Assembly: GCA_030267565.1 (NCBI GenBank)
Contig: BRXU01000017.1
Coordinates: 1,644,501 to 1,708,500 of the forward strand
Source: Pleodorina starrii
Taxonomy: Eukaryota > Chlorophyta > Chlorophyceae > Chlamydomonadales > Volvocaceae
Length of the DNA stretch: 64,000 nucleotides
Reading direction: 5' to 3'
Part shown: in pieces, positions 1-10,935 of the stretch
Layout: each line of letters starts with the position of its first letter
Position numbering within the stretch: position 1 is the stretch's first letter
Made by a program: the position numbers and the translations under genes
The notes under the pieces: generated by a model
What the model saw: only the letters and a program-made list of their open reading frames with translations
What the model was told of the DNA's origin: nothing
Databases searched by the model: none

Positions 1-3000
1 AGAAGCATCTGTGTGCCCTGTCGTCCGAGTTGCAGATGCCTGTCGACCGGTCACTCGCTTTGAGCACGGCGTTCCAGTCGCCCGCCATGACCAGGTGTTC
101 ACCCTTCGCTTTGGCGTGCGCCGAGGCCGCTCGACCATATTCGTATATTCTCTGCCGTGCGGTGGAGTCGGATGGGCAGTACACCCCTATGATGTGGAGG
201 GCGGAGCTGGCTGGGGGGGCTATACGCACATGCCCTATGTACCCTTCCAGTTCAGTGGGTATAGGTTCTGCGGTGGCGCTGCCCTGTCTACTGAAGCGCT
301 CCGCCACTCCGATCAGGACGCCTGCTTCCCGATTGGCGCGGTCGGCGACATGCGGGCGGTTGCTCAGGTAGGTCTGATAGGGCTGCATGCTTTGCTTCAT
401 GCTTGCAATAGCGCGCCGATGATGAGCGCTTAGCTTGGTTTCGGTGAGCACCAGCACATCTGGCTTGTGGTCGTCGACTAGGCGCAAAATACCCTCGCGG
501 TGCCCTTGTAGGCCTCGCGTGTTCATCGTAACGAGTTTGAGATAGCCGGTCGGTGGTGCTCCGGGTGCGGCCGGGGGTGGCTCGCTGGCGGTCTGCGCTG
601 GCGCCTTGGCAGGTGCGGCGGGGGTGTCCGTCTTTGGCTTTTTGGGGTGGGCGTATTTCGTCATGTGTTGTTGCTGAGGTCCTGTTTTTGGTTTAGGGCG
701 GGACTGCGGAGGGGGGGAGCTTTCCGCTGGGCGCTTGCGTGGGCGTGGACGTGCTGCATCCCGTTCCGGAGTGGGGCGCGTCGTGCCGTGCGCCGCCAGC
801 CGTACCGGGTCGGGGGCCGGGTTCGGTGGGTTGTGTTGCGGTGTCTCGGTTGTCTCGGCTCCGTCCGGTGCGTCGGCGGCCGTGCGGTTATGGCCCTGTC
901 GGATGGGGAGTCCTTGCATGCGGAGCAGGTGATATGTGATGGTGTGGGTTGCGGGCGCGGGCCCTACTTGCCTTCTGGTCCGCTTTCTGCTGGTGCGTGC
1001 AGGTGCCGCGGCCTCTGGAGTGGGGGCGCGCCTGGTGGCCCGTCCCGTGTCGGCGTGGCGCGCTTCAGGAGCATTCGCGGTTGCTCTACGGGGCCTAGGG
1101 ACGTCTTGCTGCGCGGGCCGCGGGGCGCCCTCGGCGTCGCTGGCATCCGGCGGAGGCTGCGGGATTTCCGCATCCAGTTCTGCGTCGTCAGTGTCCATGG
1201 GGCTGGGGTCGGCAGGGGTATGTGCCGGGGGGCCCTCGGGGCTTCCGGGTTCCGTCGGTTGCATGTGTGCTTCGATTTCGGGGGAGCCCGCGTCATCTAC
1301 CTCCATCGGGGCGGGGTTTGGGCTGGCGGCGGTGTACCGGGGTGCCTCGTGCTCTGCAGTCGCTCTCCCCTCGTGGGAGGGCGAGGGGAGCGCTTCGGTG
1401 GGGGTGGGTTCCGGTGGTGTGCGTGTGTCGTCGTGGCCAGTCTGGTGCTGTTCCGTCGTGTCCATGGTGGTGGCGGCGGGTCCGTTCTGTGTGTTGGTCG
1501 TCAGGGTTGCGGTCCATTGCTCAGGTGGCGTGACATTCCGGAGGTCGACATGTGTTTGACATGGGGCGCTGTTGCGCCGGTGCTGGAGGCAGTAGATAGT
1601 GCCGTGAGCGAGGGGCCAATTGGTTGTCAGCCGTGAAGGGCGCGGCGATTGCGAGTCGATGATGAACCAATGCGTGTGTTGCCTTCGGACCGCGACGGCA
1701 TGGCCTTCGAGATGCACTATGAAACCCCAGCTTTGGGCGTGGGGGGGGAGTTGTGCCCAGAGGGTGTCGAGCGGGTCCCCTTTGCGGATCGGGAGCTCGG
1801 TGCTCACTGATGCGATGTGTGTGCCGTGGAGTGTGTTGCCGCTGGCGTCGCGGATCCGTACGTTGTGGCGCAGGTAGTGGTTCAGCACTATGGTGGAGAA
1901 GTGGCCCGTGATGGGGTTGTGCGCGTGCTTCCAGATGGCGGCCGCTGCATGGAGGCCTTGCTGCTGCATGTGTGTTGTCATGGTACGGCAGTAGCTTAGT
2001 ACGTGGGGTGGGTCGATGTACGGGCCCCCGAGCAGGTTGTTAATGGCGTGAATCATGCACATCTGCGCTCGTTGCCTTTCGTGGTAGGTGGGGGTTTCCT
2101 GTTCGGGCGGGTGTCCCGGTGGCGGCCAGGGGATGTCCTCGGGGCGTCGCGGCGCGTTGTTTGTGCCGGTCGTGTGGGCAGGTGTTGCAGCGTGTCGGGT
2201 CGTGATCTCGTCGGGCCCTCCGTATTGGGGCTCATGTTGTTGTCGGTTGCGGCGGGTCGCTTCCGGGATGTCCAAGACTAGCAGAGCGAGCGCCGTTGCG
2301 AGGGGCGCAACCGTGCCTTGGCTCGTGTTTGGGACGTGTGTGAGCAGACCGGCGAGAGCACAGGCACAAACATGACCGTGCACGAGGCGTGCTAATGGTG
2401 GTGTGGCCTGCATAATTCTTGAGATGAGGAGGATGCCGGCTGCGAGGTATAGTGCAATGATGTCCCCTGTGATCAGTTGCCAGCAGATCAGGGTGAGCAT
2501 GGTGAGGAATGCCAGCTGATGTGCAAGGCGTCCGGGTGCGTTCCATATTTGGCGGGCGCCGACGTGTAAGGTGTGTATGGCATGTCGTACGGTGCGGAGC
2601 AGGGCGGCACCTCGGGGTAGGGCGAGTGTTACGAGGATCAGGCGTCCCGCCCAGATCAGGAGGAATGCAGAGATCAGATAGTGGACGACGTCGTTCAGGG
2701 GTTGTAGGGCGAGGGTTAGGGCGGTTGGGGTGAATGCGAGGGGCATGAGTAGTATTGTATGGGCGACTCGAGTCCATTCGGCATGTATTCGTCGCGTTCT
2801 GTTGGCTTGCATGGTTAGTCGTGTCGCCGCCAAAAGTCTGTGTGCGAGGTGTTTGGTGATCAGAGCGGCGGTGCGTGCACAGTAAAGGGCAAGGGCGACG
2901 GCCAGGGGCGCCAGTACCATGTAACGATACAGCAGGATATGAAACTGTATGTATGCCATCATTGCAAACTGAAGCCAGTGGAGCAGGGTCATGCCCGTTT

Positions 3001-3304
3001 GGCGCAGCAGCCAGAGGCTGGTCCTGACTACGGCGTTCAGGTTCCGTCGCTCCCGGCCTCTCACGCTGTGTGGGGTGGGTTCGCGGCTGCCGTAGGGCTG
3101 TGCGTCGCTCGCGGCGCATGTGCCTCGGTTGGTCCTCAAGGCGCTCGACTCAATGGCGTTCGCAGCCCCTGTTGAGAGGGTGCCGTGCCTCTTCAGCCCT
3201 TCAAGTCGGTTTTGTGGGAGAGCGCGCGACTGAACCGCCACGACGCCGTATTCATCACCGATGGTGCAGCGACCGACCAGGTGCGGGGGTACAAAGTGAG
3301 CCAT
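1..3304 (-). CDS. LINE-type retrotransposon polyprotein: membrane region + Josephin-like protease + APE endonuclease (3' end outside window)
   Basis: One frame stays open on the minus strand from ATG 3304 to base 1, about 1,101 codons, with an in-frame stop upstream at about 3412. Residues about 110-330 contain several long hydrophobic stretches, predicted membrane segments. Residues about 410-555 resemble a Josephin-type cysteine protease: Cys416 in CMIHAINNLLGG, a following HFSTIVLNHYL segment, His535 in LEGHAVAV and Asp550 in WFIIDSQS. The 15-residue His-to-Asp spacing matches the His-Asn spacing of ataxin-3 Josephin. A Pro/Ala/Asp/Glu-rich linker with basic patches follows. From residue about 925 an exonuclease-endonuclease-phosphatase fold begins (LVTMNTRGL, LVLTETKLS, GVYCPS, MAGDWNAV), as in the endonuclease of APE-class LINEs. 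Reverse transcriptase is expected beyond base 1 but is not visible. The endonuclease call is firm; the protease call rests on motif spacing read by eye. Confidence 0.85.
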   Translation of the reverse strand, partial: MAHFVPPHLVGRCTIGDEYGVVAVQSRALPQNRLEGLKRHGTLSTGAANAIESSALRTNRGTCAASDAQPYGSREPTPHSVRGRERRNLNAVVRTSLWLLRQTGMTLLHWLQFAMMAYIQFHILLYRYMVLAPLAVALALYCARTAALITKHLAHRLLAATRLTMQANRTRRIHAEWTRVAHTILLMPLAFTPTALTLALQPLNDVVHYLISAFLLIWAGRLILVTLALPRGAALLRTVRHAIHTLHVGARQIWNAPGRLAHQLAFLTMLTLICWQLITGDIIALYLAAGILLISRIMQATPPLARLVHGHVCACALAGLLTHVPNTSQGTVAPLATALALLVLDIPEATRRNRQQHEPQYGGPDEITTRHAATPAHTTGTNNAPRRPEDIPWPPPGHPPEQETPTYHERQRAQMCMIHAINNLLGGPYIDPPHVLSYCRTMTTHMQQQGLHAAAAIWKHAHNPITGHFSTIVLNHYLRHNVRIRDASGNTLHGTHIASVSTELPIRKGDPLDTLWAQLPPHAQSWGFIVHLEGHAVAVRRQHTHWFIIDSQSPRPSRLTTNWPLAHGTIYCLQHRRNSAPCQTHVDLRNVTPPEQWTATLTTNTQNGPAATTMDTTEQHQTGHDDTRTPPEPTPTEALPSPSHEGRATAEHEAPRYTAASPNPAPMEVDDAGSPEIEAHMQPTEPGSPEGPPAHTPADPSPMDTDDAELDAEIPQPPPDASDAEGAPRPAQQDVPRPRRATANAPEARHADTGRATRRAPTPEAAAPARTSRKRTRRQVGPAPATHTITYHLLRMQGLPIRQGHNRTAADAPDGAETTETPQHNPPNPAPDPVRLAAHGTTRPTPERDAARPRPRKRPAESSPPPQSRPKPKTGPQQQHMTKYAHPKKPKTDTPAAPAKAPAQTASEPPPAAPGAPPTGYLKLVTMNTRGLQGHREGILRLVDDHKPDVLVLTETKLSAHHRRAIASMKQSMQPYQTYLSNRPHVADRANREAGVLIGVAERFSRQGSATAEPIPTELEGYIGHVRIAPPASSALHIIGVYCPSDSTARQRIYEYGRAASAHAKAKGEHLVMAGDWNAVLKASDRSTGICNSDDRAHRCF

Positions 3305-3361
3305 GGTGCTGAGTGCCTCGTGGTGCGGCGATGGGAGAGGGTGTGTTGTGTTCTCGGCCGG

Positions 3362-3368
3362 TTTATAA
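3362..3368 (-). promoter_or_regulatory. TATA-like box upstream of the retrotransposon ORF
   Basis: The minus strand reads TTATAAAC about 60 bases upstream of the ATG at 3304. Position and sequence fit a core promoter, but this is only a short match. Confidence 0.3.
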
Positions 3369-5165
3369 GCCTGTCCGGGCTGGGTTCCGTACAGGTGCTC
3401 CCAGGCAGGTTTTAGCATTCTTGCTTGCCGTTGCTTTGTGGAAAATGCGTCGCATATTGAGACAGAGGTTTCGCATAGTCTGCTGTGGGTAGTTGCTGGC
3501 GTCCGCTCACTGATGTACTGCTTTTCCCGGAGTTTCCTCGCATTGCGGGGGTTTTGCCATTGCATTGGCATTATCGAATCTTGTCGAGGCTCACACATAT
3601 TAGGCTGTGCTTTATCCGGTGACCATGGTGGCTTGCGGGACCCAGAGGCCCATGGCGGGCGGACTATTAGGTTCGGCTTCCTCCATTGGCAGCTGCTGCA
3701 TTCTTCGTGCTGTATAACATTCCAGGAGCTTCCACATAGCCGGTAGGTTCGTGGCGAGGGCGATCCGTCCGCGTTCCAGTCCCATTCAGGTCGTTCACCG
3801 AGTGTTGCAGCTCTTCTCAGTGGGGCACTGTTGTTTTGTAGGGCTTCATTATTTGTAGATTCAAAGGATGCTGTTTTGGTAGCACGACTAAGTGTGCCAG
3901 CACGTTGCGTATGTTTCGCTAGTGCGGGCTTCTGTCGGATGGGTTTTCGGGGCTGCAATGGGTGCGGACTATTCCATTTGCACTTAATGTTGTCCGTCTC
4001 GTTGCGCGCAGGCTTCGGAGGCCAGCGTCTCGGGCCATGATTGCGCTCTTCCATTGCTTGGGAGTGTGCTGGTTGGATTGGCTCTGTGGTCGTAGCTGTT
4101 AGTCTGCTGAGATGCGTTTCATTACAGCACAATACGTTCGTCCAGCTTCCAGCGGGCGTCAGTTTGGTTCGTCCATTGACCCGGCGTAGGGCGTCTCCCT
4201 GTTCATTTAGCCATTTTTCAAGGCAGACCGGTCGTAGCTCTGCTTTATCTCCCACGGTCTGAAGTCCAAGGGGCAGAGGGCCAATGAGACGGCCGGCCCG
4301 ATAGTCCGGCCAGAACTCTTCCCTCGCCCCAACTTCAGCCAGGAGGCAGGCCTCGGCGCCCAAGAGAAACACGGTTAGCATCAACAGACAAAGCATTTGC
4401 AAACGCCAGTTGATGCGCGCGCGTGGCCAGGAGCTCGCACTTACGCGTTTGAATCGAACCTGGTCAGCTGTCGAGGTCAGCTGCTGGTATTGTATTGTGT
4501 ATGACGCTATTAACACATGACGCTGAACGGGCCGTCACCTTGGTTAATGTGACAGTTACGCGAACGGTTGCTTGACGCAATACACGGAGACCTCAGGACC
4601 GACACCGCGATCAGAAGAACAAACTTGCAATCCAACCTGAATGGCGCTTGGATGCAAAGCGACGGTTACGCATGCGCGAGGCGCAGGACCTAGGAGGCCG
4701 AAACCGGAGCATACATACGCTGCGCAGGTTCACACGCGTCCGAAGGCTGTTTGCAGGGCAACGAAAACGACGCAGGAAACGGTGCGTGAACCGGACGTTC
4801 ACACGCGAGGGCGACAACACCGGCGGGTGATGAATAGGTAAAGTGACCAAGCGCACGTATCCGAACAAGAGCTGTCCGTCAAAGGAAGCCCCAAAGTGTC
4901 GCCGGTATGAGCGGCTTCCCGAACGCTATACGTGGTTGCCACTGTCATTATAGGTGTTCTCCTTTCGCTGTCACAGCCTTGAAAGCCCGGAAGCAGCAGG
5001 TGTGACAGCGATCGGCGCAACAGCATCAGCAGCGGCCGCGACCGGCCGCGGGCGCGTCTTGCATAGGGACGGAATGCACGCGAATCGTAGGTGTCATTTC
5101 TTCCTTGACACAGCAATCAGCAGCGTTTGTTGCCGGGGAAAATCCGCATGGAAGTACCTGGCGGA

Positions 5166-5207
5166 CGGCCATCTTCGGCACGTCCTCGGCCATCTTCGGT
5201 ACGTCCT
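5166..5207. repeat. 21-bp direct repeat, two copies
   Basis: The unit CGGCCATCTTCGGCACGTCCT is followed immediately by the same unit with one C-to-T change. Confidence 0.85.
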
Positions 5208-6854
5208 TTAAGGAGCACTGTGAGTGCGTACCTGCTGGGGCAGCTCGCATTAGTACAAGACGGTGTTGCAGCAACCATCAACGGGTCGCGGCCCGAGCTG
5301 GAATGGCTCCTGGCGTCCTGGGGCAGGGCGGCCCAACCTGGGCTAGAACGTTGAGGACTAATAACACGCGTCTACCCGCCGGTAGCCCAGCTGAACCAAA
5401 GTGGCCTCGAGCAGGCTGTGCACAGTGCCCGGAAGCGGGCCGCAGCCCGGTTGTTGGGGGCAAGAAATGCGAGCGAGGTGCAGGCCGAACGGAGTCAGGA
5501 TGTGCTGGAGCGGGCTGTGCATGATGCTCAGGAGCGAGCCGCAGCCCGGTTGCGCTGACTAGGGTACGGTAGGCTAGGGTAGGGTAGTAGGGTACGGTTC
5601 GCAACGAAGACAACACCTTGGGCGTGCAGGTCGTCCTCTTCGCCGTGTCTACGGCGGAGCTGCAAAACTGCCGTGCGGACCGTCAGCCCCGCGGAACTGG
5701 GTTGTGAACCCTAGGAACTGCCTGAGAATTAGGACACTGAATTTATGACCGGAAGGTCACGAGTTCGATCGCGGCCTTCGCAGAGGGCTGGGTGACCGAT
5801 GGGGGCCCTGGTGTAGGACCAACAGCAGGCGATTGCATGGCTCTTAAGCCGTGTCCCTGTCCCCTCTCCCCTGCACTGGTAGAACTCCTCACGGTTGAAG
5901 GTTCAACAAGGATTTGTCTGGCATGTCTGGGAAGAATGCGTGCGGGTACCAAGGTGTGATCTGAGTGAGACGGGGCCCAGACACGGAGGGATGGGCTAAG
6001 CAACCCCTCTTAGTCATAAATGCGGTCACCGTGGTTGTAGGCTGTACCCGCCAAAGAGGCATCAGTCTGCTCCCTTAACACACGCTTGGGCTTACGGTCC
6101 AGCGTAAACCTTCCTTGTGCATGCGGTGCCCCAGTGCCATGGCCGCCACCCCCGCCGGGGACCGTTGTGGGACCGGGGGGGACCGGGGGGGACCGTGGTG
6201 AGACCGCCGGGGACCGGGGTTTTGGGCTTGTGGACCCTCTGCCAGTTTTCCCCCGCTGTCATTGTCCCTGTCGGGCTACGTGAAGCATGGGGTTGCTTGG
6301 GTGTTGTTCACCGATCACCGTGGAGCACAACGTGGGCAAAACGACGTGTGCAGCGTGAAGGCCTTTGGGGCCCACATGGGGAGGGTGGGGCATGGCCTCC
6401 GTGCTTGGCTAGTGCCCTGCTTTCCCCCTATCTACATGTCCGCTCTAGTCCGCTCGGTGTTAGGATGGCCACATTCGTTCGATCAACGTCATCCTGCCTG
6501 GGCACGCACACCCATGTAAGCCGCAGCATTAACGTCCGGACTGGTTTCAACCTAGGCATTTACAGGTTCTCGTGAGATGTCCAGCCAGTTCGTTGACCAC
6601 GTGCACCTAAGGTGCTGCATTAGCTGTACATGTAGTATGGTGATCAGGGATGTTCGTTTTGATAATAGCGTGGGATAGAGGTCCTTCGTAACTCTCGAGA
6701 CGGAACCTGCAATCCGCAATTCCAAGCCGACCTGTTACTGCTGCGTACCGCTGGCTGCGGCACACTGACTGTCGTCCGTCTTCCTATCAACACACGCTTT
6801 CCGCAACTCAACGGCGCAACCAAATTCCGGGATCGCCGCAGGCCCTTCTTGTTT

Positions 6855-6985
6855 TAATATGCAAGGATTACAAGGGGAACCGATGTCCATATCGGTTGCT
6901 AGCTGTACATGCTAGACGGACTGCACATCCTACGCCAGGGGCACCCACGGAGGGATGCCGAAAGCAAAGCCTCCAAGGCCCACCA
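6855..6985 (+). repeat. Dispersed repeat copy 1, with short hairpins
   Basis: It shares an ordered set of blocks with 7357-7490: ATTACAAGGGGAACCG, a short hairpin, GTTGCTAGC, GCTAGAC, CATCCTAC, then GGGCACCC and CGGAGGG. The hairpin arms differ between the copies (AACCGAT/ATCGGTT here, AACCGGT/ACCGGTT there), so the pairing is kept while the bases change. It may be an RNA-derived or SINE-like element. Confidence 0.55.
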
Positions 6986-7356
6986 GCACCAAGCCCGCAC
7001 GACGCGCAAAGCGGAAAAATCAGGACACAGAACCCAAGAAACACAGGGCAGCACAGAGAGGGCCACTGGCCGCAATCAGCGCAAGAAGAACGAAACCAGA
7101 CAAACAAGAGAGGGGCCATCAGGCCCCCAGCACCGAGCCCGCAGCGCCACCAGGCCGACCAAAACCCGAGCCAACCCCGGGCCAAGGGGGCCCACCGCAA
7201 CGAAGACAAGCACACACACGTCGTACGAGCACGCAATCTGACTCGACAGGCAACGGGCATTTGGGCCAACGCTGGCCTTCCTAGGGGCGTCCAGCGAATC
7301 TGTGCGAATGTGGATGGTATTGTTAACTGAAGACGTTGTGTGAATATTTAGGATTC

Positions 7357-7490
7357 AGTCATTACAAGGGGAACCGGTCGTCATCACACCGGTTGCTAGC
7401 CATACAGGCTAGACCCTGCTAGACAGACTGTTCATCCTGGTTCATCCTACCCCAGGGCACCCGCGGAGGGGTGCCTAAAGCATTGCCAGG
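7357..7490 (+). repeat. Dispersed repeat copy 2, with short hairpins
   Basis: Second member of the pair beginning at 6855, about 500 bases downstream in the same orientation. It has a longer spacer with a duplicated GTTCATCCT block. Confidence 0.55.
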
Positions 7491-8751
7491 ATTTGCAAGG
7501 GATCCTTTCGCAGTATTTGACTATCAGTGATGAAGGGCTGAGCTAACAGGAGCATGTATGTGGGGACCCGGGGACCGTCGGGGACCGTCGCCAATTGGCG
7601 AGCCACACGGCAAATTCCCCTGTGGTCGCGGCAGGTCGCGGATTTCCAAGCCTTCCCCCCGGGCTCGCTGTCTCCTGTCTCCTGGTGACTTGTGCTGTCT
7701 GTTTAAGGTGTGTGCTGGTGTGTGTCTCGATTGCCCTGGTCGCCTCCGGTGCGATGCACGGCCAGCCGGCCCGGATCAACCATGGCTGGAAAATAGCCAA
7801 TGTACGGATTTTTCAGGGCATGCCACGGCACCCTAGTTTGCTATGGGTCGGCTACCTACGAGATGTCAAGACAGCAGCTCAGCAGGTTTCGACAGCAGAG
7901 ATTTAATATTTTTCTACCAGATCTGAAGCCGAGGTCTGCCATACGATAGTTGACACAGAACTTCTGTTCCATTCTCCTTGTCACAGCTGGAACGAGCAAG
8001 ATTTGTCTGACATGTGGCACTCTGAAACCATCCCTGGCTGGACTGGCAACACCCGCACCCACGCGGGTTTGGGGCCCTCTGTAACAACCACAACAACCGG
8101 CACCCAGCCAGCTCGGCAGCTGCTCGGCCTGTCCTGCCCCGGCCCAATAATGGTGCCGTAAATTTGGTGCATTATTGAGACGCGCCAGGTCATTAGGCTA
8201 GGTTAAGCCAAGCAAACGCATCTTCTGCAGCTAATAGCATGCTGAACGGTCTTCAGCTTTTACGAAACGTCCCATGGGACATTGCAGCTTTTGTGGGCAC
8301 CTGATGACTGACATGGTAAACTTGTCGCGGTAATCAGCATCAAAGGGAGAGACTGTAAAGTCACATAGTCCTTGAGCCGCGCATAGCCAGTGTTGGCGGT
8401 ATATCTACTTACCAGCCTGCCAGCATGACAATCCGCATGCTTAGGCATGCTCAATCATCGCATCAAATGAAGGAAAATCTACGCTAAGTGGCTACGAGAA
8501 CAGCCTGGTAGTTACCTGCATGTTTCATGACTCCTCCAATGTCCGCTCCGAACCATTCGGTTGGCTATTCCAAACTTTGCAAGGCAGTTGAATCAAGATA
8601 GCAACCTTGGCCAGCAAGTACATATCTGTATGCTGTCAGTATTGCTGCTAATCGGCGCCATTGTGTGACATTGTCTTTGTTAGCATAGTTATATTTGCCT
8701 ATTTGTGTGCATCCAGATGCGGCCCGGCGCACTGTAACTCCAACATAGGAG

Positions 8752-10935
8752 ATGACTTTATCTCATTCCACGAGCCTAAGGCGCAGCACAGCGCTCAGCC
8801 CAGAGGTTGCCGAGGGCGCGGACAGCGACGCCTACCTATGGGAAACACCTGCTGATTTGCTATGCCCCATTACGCACGAGCTCTTCCATGAACCCGTAAT
8901 CAACGCGGCGGGTCAAGTTTACGAACGGGTGGCCATTGAACAAGCGTTGGCTCATCGACTGGTGAGCGGAGACGAGTCCGCGGGGCGCGCGTTGCCTGGT
9001 ACTTCGTAGCTGCTTATGTCGTTAGACCCATGGACGCGCGACAATAACGCCTTCAAATTTGGGATTTGTTCATCAATCTTGCCGGGGTGATGCCAGGGGG
9101 GCAAGCGCACGCACCTTGCGTGCGTGCCCCTCCCCCGAGTCGTCACGCTTGCTCCTCACCGACCGGAATTCCTCCCCCAGGTGGACCCCATCAGTAACCT
9201 CCCGCTGGACACGGCAACGCTGACGATTGTATGGCCAATGAAGAGCAAGGTGGGTCGGGGTGCAATGATTGGGGCCCGCGGTCGCACGCCCATCGGTAGG
9301 GCTCACGTGGCAAGGGGTGGAGGGGATGCTCTCCGCGGGGTGCGGCGCGTGGCGCGTTTCGCTTAGGGCACGTCAGTCCCGTGTGTCCGCGCGCACCAAT
9401 TGTGCTTAGCGGGAGAGGTGCGACTTGGCCGGGTGAGCATGTATGCAAGACGCACCCAGCCCCGGACTTCCCTACAAACCACGGCTGTGATCAACGACCT
9501 GGTCGGAACCTGCTGCCATGCCAGCCAGCCGCGTGGCCCCGGTCGCGTCTGCGGTGCCCAAGCCATGACAGTACATCTGATTTGGTGGTGTGACATGGCA
9601 CACGCCAAGACGTGTCCGGCGGGCGAGGAGAAGAGGCTTGTCCCAAACCACTGCCATGCACGTTACCCGCGATTCCCTGGCCTTTGCCCCTCTTTTGATG
9701 CGTTAAGGCGGCGGCGTACCGGGAGCGCGCCCTGCGCGGCTGCGTCGAGCGGCTGTGCAGGCCTGCCTGCCGGTCGCCCATCCGCTACCTGAGGCGAGCC
9801 GCGGAGCTGTCCGCGGGCATTACGCAGACCGCCGTCGATGCGTCAGGTGCCGTACTGGGCCTCCCAGGCCTCACGCCGGATGTCATCCAGTACTTGCTCA
9901 CGCACCCCAGCAGCATATACGACTTCCAGGTGCGAGCGGAGTAGTGTGTGTGCGCCCCTGTCCCTCCGCATCTCGACAGGCTTGTGCGATGGCTTCGGGC
10001 CAACCATGACTTGCAAAAGCAGCGTGCGCTTGTGCTCCGCCGTCCGCATAACATTTGGTGACGTTGGGCAGCGTCAATGAAGGGAGGCGACGCAGGTGGA
10101 TGGCAAAAAAGAGAGGCAGGACCAAGCTAAGAGCTTGTGGCCTGTCTTCGGTGTATTTGCGTCGCGCTGTGTTGCGCTGCAGGCGCTCAGTCGCTACGGC
10201 GCGTCGCTGGCGGCTGGCGGCTACCGCGACCTTGCGGCGAGCGTCTACACGAAGCTGCTTCACCTGGGCGGGGACTCGCAGCAGCAGGTGGAGGCACTAC
10301 AGGGGCTGCTGGCCTGCTGGGGCGGCGCAAGGGAGGAGGAGGAGGAGGAGGTCTACGAGCACCGGCTGGTGGAGAGGCTGGCTGCACTGTCATGCGGCGA
10401 AGGCCCCGACGGCTGCCGGCCCGCGCGCTTTGTGGGCGTGCTGCTGGAGGCGGGGCTGCGGGAAGAGCTGGTGCTGCGTTTCTGCGAGCACATCCTCGGC
10501 AGCTGCAGCTGCAGCGTGGACAAGGCCGGCGCTCAGTTCGGGGCTGCCGTAGCCGCGGTTGGGCCTGGCGCGTTCGGCTACCCAGACCTCCTCTTCGTAT
10601 ACACCAAGTTGCGGTGCGGGCGGCTGGAGGCGGCGCTAACGGCGCAACGGAAGGCGGGCGCCGGTACCTCTGCTGGGGGCTGCACGGATTCGGAGCGGGG
10701 GCTAGCGTGTGGAGTGGCGGCGGAGGGGACGGGGCGGGTCAGCGATGGGGACTGCGCGGGTCAGTGTAGGGATGGGGAGGGCAAGTTGCGACTGCGGTGT
10801 ATACGGCGGGCGATATGCTCGGCGGTGTTTGCGTTGTCGAGCTTGGTGGGCCCGAACCGGCCGCTTGCACGAGTGCTGCAGGTGACGAGCGCGTTGCTGC
10901 TGCTGAATCCACCTTTGCGTCCAGGGGACGGGTAG
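8752..10935 (+). CDS. U-box domain protein (putative E3 ubiquitin ligase)
   Basis: Four exons join in phase 0: 8752-8961, 9181-9249, 9708-9929 and 10183-10935, giving 417 residues. A stop lies six bases upstream of the ATG. Residues about 28-95 form a U-box: LWETPADLLCPITHELFHEPVI, then GQVYERVAIEQAL, then across the first splice DPISNLPL. U-box proteins recruit ubiquitin-conjugating E2 enzymes and transfer ubiquitin to substrates. After the U-box come an Arg/Ala-rich helical segment and a helical region with tetratricopeptide-like spacing (ALSRYGASLAAGGYRDLAASVYTKLL-type text), which may bind the substrate; no ARM repeats were recognised. A run of six Glu sits in exon 4. Exons 1-2 are supported by the domain; exons 3-4 by splice sites and phase. 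The C-terminal tail, after about residue 340, is low in recognisable features and may be mis-spliced. Confidence 0.82.

Larger units (their letters stand above)
1..3412 (-). mobile_element. Non-LTR retrotransposon, 5' part
   Basis: The long polyprotein with an APE endonuclease defines a LINE-like element transcribed leftward. The 5' boundary is not visible: no target-site duplication or conserved 5' end could be recognised upstream of the ATG, and the 3' end lies outside the window. No stop or frameshift interrupts the visible frame, so the copy is either young or under constraint. Clade (L1, RandI/Dualen or other) cannot be set without the reverse transcriptase. Confidence 0.75.
3413..8751. 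other. Gene-poor, repeat-bearing intergenic stretch
   Basis: I find no exon chain with plausible splice sites here. Open frames are short and lack recognisable domains. Visible structure includes a 21-bp unit duplicated at 5166-5207, a diverged repeat of about 45 bp at 5412-5455 and 5512-5556, a G-rich GGGACCGGG cluster at 6150-6225, and the hairpin-bearing repeat pair listed separately. Near 5745-5780 the sequence reads GTCACGAGTTCGATCGC, like a tRNA T-arm/B box; this could be the head of a tRNA-derived SINE, but no convincing A box was found. Confidence 0.5.

Noticed and set aside
1741..1748. Apparent frameshift at an eight-G run within the retrotransposon ORF
   Set aside because: On first count the protease His seemed to be in another frame. 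Recounting codons from the ATG at 3304 shows the run is in frame and the polyprotein is continuous.
2232..3119. 295-codon minus-strand frame
   Set aside because: It is Arg/His/Pro/Thr-rich shadow text overlapping the membrane-segment part of the real retrotransposon frame.
5560..5600. AGGGTA-rich run resembling telomere repeats
   Set aside because: The unit is irregular and does not match the TTTTAGGG telomere repeat of this algal group.
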